DNA of 25,483 bases from a virus. The translations under genes were made by a program, and so were the position numbers. The stretch is from the IMG/VR virus record IMGVR_UViG_3300047494_000265, positions 1-25,483 of that record; one strand, 5' to 3'. The notes under the pieces are model-generated. The model was not told where the DNA came from. It was given only the letters and a program-made list of their open reading frames with translations, and ran no database searches. Below are positions 8,001 through 15,710 of the stretch, piece by piece (position 1 is the stretch's first letter; each line of letters opens with the position of its first letter).

Positions 8001-8106
8001 GCCGCGCCGTTTCGGCTCCGTCTTCGCCGTCCCGGATCAACGACCTCCCTTCGGACGGTATCCCGCGTGGCGGGGACAACGACAGATTCACTAGGAGCTT
8101 CTTGAT

Positions 8107-8538
8107 ATGGACGCTGATGCCCTTGCCGCCGCGGTTCGCGCGAAGGCCGAGTCGCTTCAGGCCCGGCTTCTCGCGAAGGTTGATACCAACCTTTCCGGCG
8201 GTGTCCTAAATCCACGATCGGGTGCGCTGAAAGCCTCGATCGTCGCTGACGTCGAAGCCGAAGCCGGAGAAGTCGTCGGTCGCCTCGCGAGTGTCGGCGT
8301 CGCCTATGCCGCGATCTTGGAATATGGCGGACGGACCCCGCCGCACGACATCGTGCCGGTCAAGGCGCAAGCGCTCGCCTTCGCCGGAGCACGAGGTCCT
8401 GTCTTCGGCCGCCGGGTGCACCATCCGGGCTCGCGGATCCGCGCGCATGGCTTTCTTGGAAGGGCGCTCGACGACATGCGGACAGAGATTCTGGACGGCT
8501 TGAAAGAGAGCGTTCGCGCGGCCCTCGGCGCTACCTGA
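8107..8538 (+). CDS. Neck/tail-completion protein, HK97 gp10-like
   Basis: 143 aa with AGGAG at 8093-8097. The opening helix (MDADALAAAVRAKAESLQARLL), the SGALKASI segment, the YAAILEYGGRTPPHDI motif and the HGFLGRALDDMRTEI ending are characteristic of the HK97 gp10 family, which joins head to tail or caps the tail. It follows the connector and precedes the tail terminator, matching the RcGTA order. A 106-bp gap before it holds only the ribosome binding site and nothing else I can support. Confidence 0.85.
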   Translation: MDADALAAAVRAKAESLQARLLAKVDTNLSGGVLNPRSGALKASIVADVEAEAGEVVGRLASVGVAYAAILEYGGRTPPHDIVPVKAQALAFAGARGPVFGRRVHHPGSRIRAHGFLGRALDDMRTEILDGLKESVRAALGAT

Positions 8539-8553
8539 CGGAAGGTTTACATC

Positions 8554-8994
8554 ATGAGTCCTCGCGAGACCGCCGTGGCCGCGCTGTCGCGGCGCGTCGC
8601 CGCCGCCTATGCCTGGGCGTCACCGCCCGCACGTAGATTGAAACTTTGGAGCGATGTGCCGCCGGCCATGCGACCGGCCTGCTTCATCTTCGAAGGGGGC
8701 GCTGAAACCTATGCGGAAGCCGCGAGTCCGAGCCCGAAGAGAAGCCTCGAGGTGCGACTCTTCATCTACGTCGACGCGCGCGACCCGCGGGCCGTCGGCG
8801 CCGCCCAGCTCAACACGATCATGGACGCGCTCGACTCCGCGCTGGCACCCGTGGGCGCGGACGCGACCCTCGGCCGCCTGACGCTCGATGGCTCGGTCCA
8901 TCGCTGTGCCATCGACGGCAAACCCCTGAAAGACCCTGGCGATCTCGACGGAGACGGCTTGCTCGTCGTACCGATTACGATCGTCCTGCCTTGA
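8554..8994 (+). CDS. Tail terminator protein (DUF3168-like)
   Basis: 146 aa, ATG 8554, GGAAGG about 8 nt upstream. The pattern of an N-terminal helix, a strand with RPACFIFEGGAE, a strand EVRLFIYVDARDP, a helix LNTIMDALDSAL and a final strand LLVVPITIVL matches the fold of tail terminators (lambda gpU type/DUF3168). These stop tail-tube growth and join it to the head. Length and position fit RcGTA gp8. Assignment rests on fold pattern and order, not on catalytic motifs. Confidence 0.75.
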   Translation: MSPRETAVAALSRRVAAAYAWASPPARRLKLWSDVPPAMRPACFIFEGGAETYAEAASPSPKRSLEVRLFIYVDARDPRAVGAAQLNTIMDALDSALAPVGADATLGRLTLDGSVHRCAIDGKPLKDPGDLDGDGLLVVPITIVLP

Positions 8995-9011
8995 ACCAAT
9001 GAGGAGACGAC

Positions 9012-9212
9012 ATGTCTGAAATCGACGCTTTGAAGAAGAAAGCCAGTCAATGCGAGGACCTTGTGGAGCAATGGTTCGTCGAGACCTTCCACGGGTCCGT
9101 CGTGGCCCGCTCGACGGAGGTCTGGAACGCGGTCCATGCCGCGAAAGAGGACCTGAAGCGGCGACTGACCGAGCTTGTCGGGTGTGCCACGCCTGACCAC
9201 GCGAACGACTGA
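9012..9212 (+). CDS. Small helical protein of unknown function
   Basis: 66 aa, ATG 9012 preceded by GAGGAGACGAC, a strong ribosome binding site. It is helical throughout and charged (EIDALKKKASQCEDLVEQWF, then HAAKEDLKRRLTELVG), without membrane segment or signal. It lies between tail terminator and tail tube genes with short spacers, so it is co-expressed with the tail. It might be a tail assembly factor; I do not recognise the family. Confidence 0.65.
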   Translation: MSEIDALKKKASQCEDLVEQWFVETFHGSVVARSTEVWNAVHAAKEDLKRRLTELVGCATPDHAND

Positions 9213-9234
9213 GCTCAAACGAAAGGATAGTCCC

Positions 9235-9972
9235 ATGTACAGTTTCGGTTCTGGCGTCCTGATCGGGACGCGGACGGACATCGCCAACGCGACACCCGTC
9301 AACTTCGGTCTCGTTCAGGAGGTGACGATCGACGAGACGGCGAGCGTCAAGGAGCTCTACGGTCAGTTTCAGCATCCAGTCGCCATCGCGCGTGGCACGA
9401 TCAAGACGACCGGGAAGGCCAAGGTCGCGCGTATTTCAGGTCTTGCGTTCGCGAGCCTTTTCTATGGCGTGACGCCGTCGTCCGGACAGGTCGCGACCTC
9501 GTTTTCAGAGGCCGCCGTCGTGCCCGCCAACGCGCCCTATACGGTGACGCCGGCCAATGGGACGACCTTCGTCGATGACGCGGGTCTCGTCTACGCGGCC
9601 AGCGGCTTGCCGTTGACGCGTGTCCTCTCGGCGCCGGCCGCCGGCCAATACGCGTTGTCGGCTGGCGTCTATACGCTGGCGGCGGCGGACGCCGGAAAGG
9701 CGCTCCTGGTCAGCTACACCTATCAGTTGGCGGCGACCGGCCAGAAGTTCTCGGTCACGAACCAGTTGACCGGCACGACACCGACATTCCAGGCGCAGTT
9801 CTACACGACCTTTCAGGGCCAGGCCGTGTCGCTGAAACTGAACAATTGCACGTCCAGCAAGCTCTCGCTGCAGACCAAGCTCGAGGATTTCGTGGTGCCG
9901 GAATTCGACTTCTCGTGCTTCGCCGACGCCACGGGAACCATCATGACTTGGTCGTTCGCGGAGGCGTCGTGA
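9235..9972 (+). CDS. Major tail tube protein with beta insertion
   Basis: 245 aa. ATG 9235 is preferred over an upstream in-frame start at 9175 because GAAAGGA (9221-9227) lies 7 nt before it and the upstream reading overlaps the previous gene. The start MYSFGSGVLIGTRTD and the VQEVTIDETASVKELYGQ stretch followed by GTIKTTGKAKVARISG are typical of tube subunits from GTA-like siphoviruses. Residues about 94-164 are an insertion similar to that in the connector (APYTVTPANGTTF, then GVYTLAAADAG and LVSYTYQ). The C-terminus returns to tube-like sequence (LEDFVVPEFDFSCFADA). It ends in TGATG overlap with the next gene. Confidence 0.85.
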   Translation: MYSFGSGVLIGTRTDIANATPVNFGLVQEVTIDETASVKELYGQFQHPVAIARGTIKTTGKAKVARISGLAFASLFYGVTPSSGQVATSFSEAAVVPANAPYTVTPANGTTFVDDAGLVYAASGLPLTRVLSAPAAGQYALSAGVYTLAAADAGKALLVSYTYQLAATGQKFSVTNQLTGTTPTFQAQFYTTFQGQAVSLKLNNCTSSKLSLQTKLEDFVVPEFDFSCFADATGTIMTWSFAEAS

Positions 9973-10319
9973 TGCGGATGCAACCGATCACGATTGCCCT
10001 CGGCGCACAACACTGGCTGGTGCGGCCCCTGACGCTGGCGCAGGTGCAGGCGATCGAGCCTTTGCTCCTCGGGTCCACCGAGGCGAAGGCGGGTTCCGTC
10101 GCGTCGGCCATCGCCATCCTCAGGGTGGCGCTGGGCCGCGATCACGCGACGGCGGCGGCGGCGCTCGACGAGGTGGAGGCTGGCGCGGGAGAGGTCGCCG
10201 GCGCCATGGCCCAAGTGCTGCGGCTGGGCGGCTTTCTTCCCGACGGAGGGCCAAGGCCGGGGGAAGCCGACGCGGGCCCCGCGCCCGCACCGACTGGTCT
10301 GCTCTCTACGCCCGCCTGA
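9972..10319 (+). CDS. Tail assembly chaperone, short form (G-type)
   Basis: 115 aa; ATG 9972 overlaps the tail tube stop (TGATG). It starts with a strand-rich segment (QPITIALGAQHWLVRPLTLAQ) and then helices (VASAIAILRVALGRDHATAAAALDEVEAG), and ends in a low-complexity Gly/Pro/Ala tail. It sits between tail tube and tape measure genes, where lambda G/GT-type chaperones lie. These bind the tape measure protein and keep it soluble for tube assembly, and are not part of the virion. The low-complexity tail is typical of the frameshift zone. See the slippery site at 10274 for the long form. Confidence 0.8.
   Translation: MRMQPITIALGAQHWLVRPLTLAQVQAIEPLLLGSTEAKAGSVASAIAILRVALGRDHATAAAALDEVEAGAGEVAGAMAQVLRLGGFLPDGGPRPGEADAGPAPAPTGLLSTPA
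10274..10280 (+). promoter_or_regulatory. Probable -1 ribosomal frameshift site G GGC CCC
   Basis: In the frame of the short chaperone the codons are GCG GGC CCC, giving the canonical X XXY YYZ pattern (GGG then CCC re-pairing after slipping back one base). A -1 shift here enters the frame of the next ORF, which is open from well upstream. It yields TDWSALYARLMAACGY and then the rest of the second chaperone part. The fusion would be 188 aa (103 before the shift, 85 after). The pattern is seen in the sequence; its use is inferred from the conserved G/GT strategy of siphoviruses. Confidence 0.72.
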
Positions 10320-10537
10320 TGGCGGCGTGCGGCTACACGCCGTGCGAAATCGACGACATGCCCATGCAGGACGTGATGGCGTTGCTCGCCTTGTGGCGCC
10401 AACAACCGCCGACCCATGAAATCCTGGCATCCGTTCACCGGGTGACATCTGGACCCCCGCGCAGCGCCGACGACCCGAGCGGGATCGGTGCGCTCATCGC
10501 CCGAAGCCCGGACGGGCGGCTCAAGACGGAAAGCTGA
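10319..10537 (+). CDS. Tail assembly chaperone, T part (expressed by frameshift)
   Basis: The stand-alone reading is 72 aa from ATG 10319, which overlaps the previous stop (TGATGG). The coding signal clearly begins earlier in this frame: bases 10298-10318 encode WSALYAR and directly precede MAACGYTPCEI. The whole unit DWSALYARLMAACGYTP, then DVMALLALWRQQPP, resembles the small tail chaperone domains of GTA-like phages. So the true product is probably the -1 fusion from 9972 through the slippery site at 10274-10280 to 10537, with independent start at 10319 as the alternative. It ends 2 nt before the tape measure gene. Confidence 0.8.
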   Translation: MAACGYTPCEIDDMPMQDVMALLALWRQQPPTHEILASVHRVTSGPPRSADDPSGIGALIARSPDGRLKTES

Positions 10538-10539
10538 CG

Positions 10540-11784
10540 ATGACCGACGACGTCACCATCACGTTCACCGCGGATATCTCCGATCTGCAGCGCGGGATCC
10601 AGCAAGCGACGAGCGGCATTGCGGACGCGACCGCGACCTTGAAGTCGGGCGCCGCGCAAGTCGCGGTGTCCTTCGCCGATCTCACGCGGGCTTACGCCGC
10701 CGGCGTCGCGCAGCGGTTGGATCTCGTCAAGGCGGGGAGCGACCAGGAACTTGCCATCGCGCGGGCCGGCGACCGCGCGGAGACCGATATCCTACTCGAC
10801 GGGATCAAGCTGAAGGAATCACAGATCAAGGAAGAGGCGCAGCTCTCGCAGCTGTCGCACGATGAGGAGCGCGCCGCGCTGCTCGCGCTGGAGGCGGACC
10901 GCGAGGCCATCGAACAGCGTCATCTCAGCTTCCTGCAATCGACCTACAAGGACAATGCGGTGGCCTTCGCCGGGGTGCAACGCCAGATCGACGAGTTCGC
11001 CGCGCAATCGGCGATCAAGCGTCAGCAGATCGAGCAGGCTTACGCGCAACAGGTTTATGCCGACTATCGCCGCACCTTCGAGCAAATTGGCACGAGCCTG
11101 TCGCAGCAGGTGACGGGCCTCATCAGCGGACAGGAGACCTTGCGGCAGGCCGTGGCAAACGTGTTGCTGTCGATCATCCAGGATTTTATCGCGGCGCGCA
11201 TTCGCGTCGTCGCCGATTGGGCGGCCGGGGTCGCCGCCGAAAGCGCGGCAACGACGGCCGGTGAGGCGACGAAGACCGCTGCCGTCGTCGCCGGTACGGC
11301 GGCGCGGACGAGCGCGCAGGAGACGGCCGCTACGGCCTCGATCGCGTCGTCGCTCGTCGCCGTCGGCAAGAGCATCATCGCCTCGGCCGCCGAGACATTC
11401 GCCGGTATTTTCGGGTTTCTTTCCCCTGTGCTGGGGCCCGCCGCCGCCGGCCCCGCCGTCGCCGGGCAGGCGACAGTGCTCGCCGCGGGCGCCGGCCTAC
11501 CATCCTTCGCCGTGGGTGCCTGGAGCCTGCCCGCCGACATGGTCGCGCAGGTGCATAAGGGTGAGATGATCGTTCCGGCCGACCCGGCGTCCCAGATGCG
11601 GGCCGCAATGACAGGCGGCAGCGGCTCCGGCGCCGCGACCCACGTGCATTTCAACGTGTCCGCGATGGACTCGGGGGACGTGAAGCGCTTCTTCGCGGCC
11701 AACAGCCGGGCGATTCTCGGCGCCATCAACGATGGCGTCCGCAACGGTTCGCACCTCGGCCTTGCCAAGCTCGGGCGGGCCTGA
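10540..11784 (+). CDS. Tail tape measure protein
   Basis: 414 aa. It fixes tail length and is packed inside the tube. It opens TITFTADISDLQRGIQQATSGI, as such proteins do, followed by long charged helices (about 60-170), an Ala-rich middle with two hydrophobic stretches (about 230-325), and the conserved C-terminal segment FAVGAWSLPADMVAQVHKGE, then MIVPA. At the usual 1.5 angstroms per residue it predicts a tail of roughly 60 nm, shorter than lambda's. This is similar in style to GTA gp11 proteins. The stop overlaps the next start (TGATGA at 11782-11787 region). No lysozyme or peptidase domain is visible. Confidence 0.9.
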   Translation: MTDDVTITFTADISDLQRGIQQATSGIADATATLKSGAAQVAVSFADLTRAYAAGVAQRLDLVKAGSDQELAIARAGDRAETDILLDGIKLKESQIKEEAQLSQLSHDEERAALLALEADREAIEQRHLSFLQSTYKDNAVAFAGVQRQIDEFAAQSAIKRQQIEQAYAQQVYADYRRTFEQIGTSLSQQVTGLISGQETLRQAVANVLLSIIQDFIAARIRVVADWAAGVAAESAATTAGEATKTAAVVAGTAARTSAQETAATASIASSLVAVGKSIIASAAETFAGIFGFLSPVLGPAAAGPAVAGQATVLAAGAGLPSFAVGAWSLPADMVAQVHKGEMIVPADPASQMRAAMTGGSGSGAATHVHFNVSAMDSGDVKRFFAANSRAILGAINDGVRNGSHLGLAKLGRA

Positions 11785-11999
11785 TGACCGATCCGTGGGG
11801 CGTCAACCTTCTGCCGGCTTCCAACGAATGGGTCTACGATACCTTGCCGCACCGCGCCGCCCGTCTCGGCGAGAGTGCGGCGCGGCCGCAGAATCGCTAT
11901 GCCGGCGCCGCCGGGATGAAGACCGATTATTCACTGTCGATCGACCAGCTGCAGGCGGCCTACCCAGGGTGCAAGACGGTCGCCCTCGTTGTCGCCTAG
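11784..11999 (+). pseudogene. N-terminal fragment of TIM-barrel tail protein, cut by TAG
   Basis: 71 codons from ATG 11784, which overlaps the tape measure stop. It begins TDPWGVNLLPASNEWVYDTL and runs to KTVALVVA, then TAG (11997-11999), then in the same frame FGNSTDATQCRIYP and onward into the large ORF starting at 12144 (360 bases after 11784, same frame). GTA-type TIM-barrel proteins have Trp-Phe-Gly at this spot, so the stop is best read as TGG to TAG, one G-to-A change. The fragment alone cannot fold as a barrel. The intact gene would span 11784-14162, 792 residues. The alternatives, suppression of amber or a sequencing error, cannot be separated here. Confidence 0.85.
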
Positions 12000-12143
12000 T
12001 TCGGGAATTCCACCGATGCGACCCAGTGTCGGATCTATCCGTCCACCACTTTCATCGGTGGGTCGAGCGAGGTCTTCGCCCAGGGTACATGGAGCGCGGA
12101 GCCCTGGCGCTGCTCCGGACTCACACAAGCCTCGCCGGGGCTC

Positions 12144-14162
12144 ATGCCGATCTCGCAGATCGACGGCGGCTTCGTCTATGGCGGCACGCCGTCCGATCCG
12201 TCGATCGTGCGCTGCATCCGTGACCTTAAGGCGCGCGGCTTCCGTGTCACCTTCTATCCGTTCATCCTCATGGATTGCGTCGGTTATCCTTGGCGCGGGC
12301 GCATCACCTCGCCGGGCGCGGATGTCTCAGCCGCCGCGAGCGCGGCCGTGACCACATGGCTCGGGACGGCCGCGCCCACGCAATTCGTGCGGGACACCAC
12401 GAATCTGACCGTCGGCTACGCGGGATCACCGACGGACTGGACGTATCGTCGCATGATCCTGCATTACGCGAACTTGTGTATCGTGGCCGGTGGCGTGGAT
12501 CTGTTTTTGATCGGTTCCGAATTTCGTGGCCTCGAATCGATACGTGGACCGGCCTGGACTCCGGGCGGCACGACACGGGGCGATGGAAGGGTCGTCTGGG
12601 ACTATCCGTTCGTCGCAGGCCTCGCGCAGCTGGCCGAAGACGTGCGCGGCATCTTCGATGGCGCCGGGTTGACGCGCGATACAATTGGTCTGCACAACCT
12701 TATCGCCTATTCGGCGGATTGGTCGAACTGGATGGGACTCCAACATCCGGGCGCAAACGGCCAATGGCCACATCTCGACCAGCTTTATGCCTCCGCGGCG
12801 ATCGACCTTGTCAGCTTCGATAATTACTTGCCGCTGAGCGATTGGACCACGGGAACCGGTGGGCTTGAGGCGATCAATTGGGGGGCTCCCGCACCGACGA
12901 GCTGGCCCGCAACGGCTGCCACGATGAATGGGCTTGGCCTCTCCGGATCGCCTATTCTCGCGAGCAAGCCCTATCTGAAGGCCAATATCGAAGGGGGCGA
13001 GAAGTACAACTGGTTCTACGCCGATTCGACGAATAACGGGTTGGGTCTCGATCCCAACGGGTCCGCGTTGCGGGTCTCTCGCCCCGAGGGGGACCGGCTC
13101 GGGCAGATTCGTACGCCTTATCGGGCGGGGCAGCAGGTCCTCGCCAACAAAATGCTACGCTGGTGGTGGAACAATCCACATCAGGCCGTCTACGACACGG
13201 GCGATGGGCAAGGCTTCGTGCCCCGTGGGGCGTATACGGCTTGGGTGCCGCAATCCAAGTCGATCACCTTCGCCGAATATGGGTTCCCCACCTGCGACCG
13301 CTGCACCAATCAGCCGAACGTCTTCTACGATCCGAAATCAAGCGAGAGCTTCACGCCGTTCTGGTCGGCGTGGGAGCCAGCTGACGGGGGGACCTACCGG
13401 CCCGTGCGGGACGATACGCTGGCGGCCCTGGCGCGCGAGGCGATCGTCGAATATTGGACGGTCGACGGTCACAACATGGCGGGTACCGCCGGCGTGACGA
13501 TGATCGAGCCGACCTTCATGTCGGCTTGGAATTGGGACGCGCGGCCGTTTCCGATCTTTCCGCAATCGAACGTGTGGGCCGACACCGGCAATTGGCGGGC
13601 GGGCACGTGGATCGGCGGGAAAGGTCCGTCCGAGCCGCCAGCCTTGCCGGACACCGCGCCGATCGACACGGCGGCGCCGATCTTTCCGACGCTGCAGGGC
13701 CTCGGTTGGTCGGTGACCTACCGCCCGACCTTCGCGACGGGCACGGCGCCGCATGTGTCGGGCCGCGAAAGCCGCGTGGGGCGCAACGCGACGCCGCTTT
13801 GGTACATCGATCTTCGCTTCGATGTTTTGTCGGACGCCGTGCGGGCCGACGTGCAGACGCTTGTTGGCTTCTATGCCGCGGTGGCGGGGCAGTCGGCGCC
13901 GTTTCGTGTCGCGGTGCCGGGGGCTCTCGGCATCGGCGACACGACGCTGATCGACGATGGGTTCGCGAGTGTCCCCGTCGATCAGGCCAGCGATGAAGGC
14001 CTCGCATCGTCGCCGATCACGCTGGTCGAGGATGATGGCGCGGCGTCCGAGCCGGCGATCTCGATCCCGTGCCGCTTCGCCGATGATCAAATCGATGCCG
14101 AAGAGTTCGCGCAGCATCTCTTCGCCAGCCGATCGCTCACGCTGCGCATGGTGAGGGTCTGA
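12144..14162 (+). CDS. GTA TIM-barrel-like tail protein fused to a DUF2460-like domain (downstream of amber)
   Basis: 672 aa from ATG 12144, but this Met (in GLMPISQ) is an internal residue of the interrupted gene and no good ribosome binding site precedes it. Residues about 1-480 are the glycoside-hydrolase-like TIM barrel known from RcGTA gp15 (ISQIDGGFVYGGTPSD, LIGSEFRGLE, NLIAYSADWSNW, VSFDNYLPLSDW, WNWDARPFPIFP). It probably helps bind or penetrate the cell envelope. From about residue 510 the protein changes to a DUF2460-like domain (IFPTLQGLGWSVTYRPTFAT, HVSGRESR, TLVGFYAAVAGQ) closely similar to the next gene. Near residues 605-640 are three copies of a Gly-x-Ala-Ser motif, 13 residues apart. 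In RcGTA this barrel is joined to the hub protein; here it is not. Confidence 0.83.
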   Translation: MPISQIDGGFVYGGTPSDPSIVRCIRDLKARGFRVTFYPFILMDCVGYPWRGRITSPGADVSAAASAAVTTWLGTAAPTQFVRDTTNLTVGYAGSPTDWTYRRMILHYANLCIVAGGVDLFLIGSEFRGLESIRGPAWTPGGTTRGDGRVVWDYPFVAGLAQLAEDVRGIFDGAGLTRDTIGLHNLIAYSADWSNWMGLQHPGANGQWPHLDQLYASAAIDLVSFDNYLPLSDWTTGTGGLEAINWGAPAPTSWPATAATMNGLGLSGSPILASKPYLKANIEGGEKYNWFYADSTNNGLGLDPNGSALRVSRPEGDRLGQIRTPYRAGQQVLANKMLRWWWNNPHQAVYDTGDGQGFVPRGAYTAWVPQSKSITFAEYGFPTCDRCTNQPNVFYDPKSSESFTPFWSAWEPADGGTYRPVRDDTLAALAREAIVEYWTVDGHNMAGTAGVTMIEPTFMSAWNWDARPFPIFPQSNVWADTGNWRAGTWIGGKGPSEPPALPDTAPIDTAAPIFPTLQGLGWSVTYRPTFATGTAPHVSGRESRVGRNATPLWYIDLRFDVLSDAVRADVQTLVGFYAAVAGQSAPFRVAVPGALGIGDTTLIDDGFASVPVDQASDEGLASSPITLVEDDGAASEPAISIPCRFADDQIDAEEFAQHLFASRSLTLRMVRV

Positions 14163-14776
14163 TGGCGCCGCCGGTCTTTCCGACGCTCGCCGGCCAGGGC
14201 TGGTCGGTGCACAAACGACCAAGCTTCGCGACCCGTGTCGCGAGCCACGTGTCGGGACGCGAGGTACGCAGCGCCTATTACGCGCAGACGCTCTACGAGT
14301 TCGAGCTGACCTACGACGCGCTGCTCGCCTCATCGAACCCGGCTCTCGCCGGCCTTGGCGCATCTTCGTTGCAGACCCTGCTTGGGTTTTACCTCGCCTG
14401 CCAGGGGCAACTCGGCACGTTTCTTTATGTCGACCCCACGGATTCGGCCGTGATCAACCAGCCTGTCGGATCAGGTGACGGCAGTACCGCAGCCTTCACG
14501 TTGCAACGGACGCTGGGTGGCTTCAGCGAGCCGGTCTCCTGGGTCACCGGCGTCAATGGCGTCTTCGTCAATGGCGCCGCGCAGTCGGGCTGGGCTTTGG
14601 CAACGCCGAACATCCTGACCCTGGCCGTGCCGCCTCCCACTGGCGCAGTGGTGACGGCGAGCTTCGCCTACGCCTTCGCTTGTCGCTTCCTCGACGACCA
14701 ACAGGACTTCGAAAACATCATGAGCGGGCTCTGGCAATTGAAGGCGCTGAAATTTCGCAGCGTGCGGACGTCGTGA
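14162..14776 (+). CDS. Distal tail protein, DUF2460 family (RcGTA gp12-like)
   Basis: 204 aa; ATG 14162 overlaps the previous stop (TGATGG). The core pattern VFPTLAGQGWSVHKRPSFAT, HVSGREVRSAYY, ELTYDALL, TLLGFYLACQGQLGTFLYVDP and final FLDDQQDFENIMSGLWQ identifies the DUF2460 family, which forms the ring between tail tube and hub. Residues about 100-180 hold the common insertion of this family (GDGSTAAFTLQRTLGG to ASFAYAF). The C-terminal part of the preceding protein is a diverged relative, so the phage has two such domains in tandem. Confidence 0.9.
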   Translation: MAPPVFPTLAGQGWSVHKRPSFATRVASHVSGREVRSAYYAQTLYEFELTYDALLASSNPALAGLGASSLQTLLGFYLACQGQLGTFLYVDPTDSAVINQPVGSGDGSTAAFTLQRTLGGFSEPVSWVTGVNGVFVNGAAQSGWALATPNILTLAVPPPTGAVVTASFAYAFACRFLDDQQDFENIMSGLWQLKALKFRSVRTS

Positions 14777-15642
14777 GGGCGGCGTCCCCGGCGCTTCTCG
14801 CCTATCTCGGCGCGCAGCGAACCGCGAAGGATGCGCCGCTGCTGATGGCGGATTGCTTCACCTTCACGCTGCGGACCGGCACGGTCCTGACCTATACCAA
14901 CGCGGATGTGCCGATCACGCTCGGCGGTGTGACTTTCGCCGCCAACAGCGTGCTTGTCGATGGGCTTGCCTTCAATTGCAAGGCGGGGCTCGACGTGGAC
15001 CAGCAGAAGATCACCCTGGCGGCGCGGCCGACGGACACGGTCGGCGGCGTACCCTTCCTGGTGGCGTTGGCGCGCGGCGTGTTCGACGGCTGCGAGGTGC
15101 AGCGCGAGAGAGTTTTCCTGTCGGGTTGGACGGTGCCGCCGATCGGAAGCGTCATCCTGTTCAAGGGCCGGATGACGACCGTGGATCAGATCGGTCGCAC
15201 CAGCGCGCAGGTCACGGTCGCCTCCGATCTCGTGCTGCTCGACATCGACATGCCACGCAACTTCTACCAGTTGACCTGCGTCCATACGCTGTACGACTCT
15301 GGCTGCGGATTGACCAAGAACGCCTTCGGCACGAACGGGACCATAGGCGCCGGCCCGACGACCGCGACCATGCCCTGGAGCGGCGCCGCGGCGGTGCACA
15401 CGCAGGGCACGATCCTTTTCACATCGGGTGCCAACGCAGGCCTCGCCGCGACCATCAAGAGTGTCGCGCCCGGCGCCGCGTTGAGCCTGAGCTATCCGCT
15501 TTACGTGCCTCCCGCCCCGGGCGACGGTTTCATCGCCTACCAGGGTTGCGACCATCGGCTGAACACCTGCCGAGCCCAGTTCAACAACGTGTCGAACTTC
15601 CGGGGGTTTCCCTACATACCGCCGCCGACGAGCGCTTATTGA
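14773..15642 (+). CDS. Tail hub protein, DUF2163/BR0599-like (RcGTA gp13-like)
   Basis: 289 aa. GTG 14773 is chosen because it overlaps the previous stop (GTGA) and begins RAASPALLAYLGAQ; a longer reading from 14680 would lie wholly inside the preceding gene. The N-terminal DUF2163 part has LLMADCFTFTLRTGTVLTYT and DGLAFNCKAGLDVDQQKI. The C-terminal part has four cysteines at 169, 178, 259 and 266 (TCVHTLYDSGCGL and QGCDHRLNTCRAQF) and ends FRGFPYIPPP, the BR0599 signature. Related hub proteins, such as lambda gpL, carry an iron-sulfur cluster on such cysteines, so this one probably does too. That ligand role is inferred. Confidence 0.9.
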   Translation: MRAASPALLAYLGAQRTAKDAPLLMADCFTFTLRTGTVLTYTNADVPITLGGVTFAANSVLVDGLAFNCKAGLDVDQQKITLAARPTDTVGGVPFLVALARGVFDGCEVQRERVFLSGWTVPPIGSVILFKGRMTTVDQIGRTSAQVTVASDLVLLDIDMPRNFYQLTCVHTLYDSGCGLTKNAFGTNGTIGAGPTTATMPWSGAAAVHTQGTILFTSGANAGLAATIKSVAPGAALSLSYPLYVPPAPGDGFIAYQGCDHRLNTCRAQFNNVSNFRGFPYIPPPTSAY

Positions 15643-15710
15643 CGCATTCATAATCGCCTTCGGGACCGTCATTCGGACGGTGAGATCGATCAAACCAAGT
15701 GGTTGATGAC

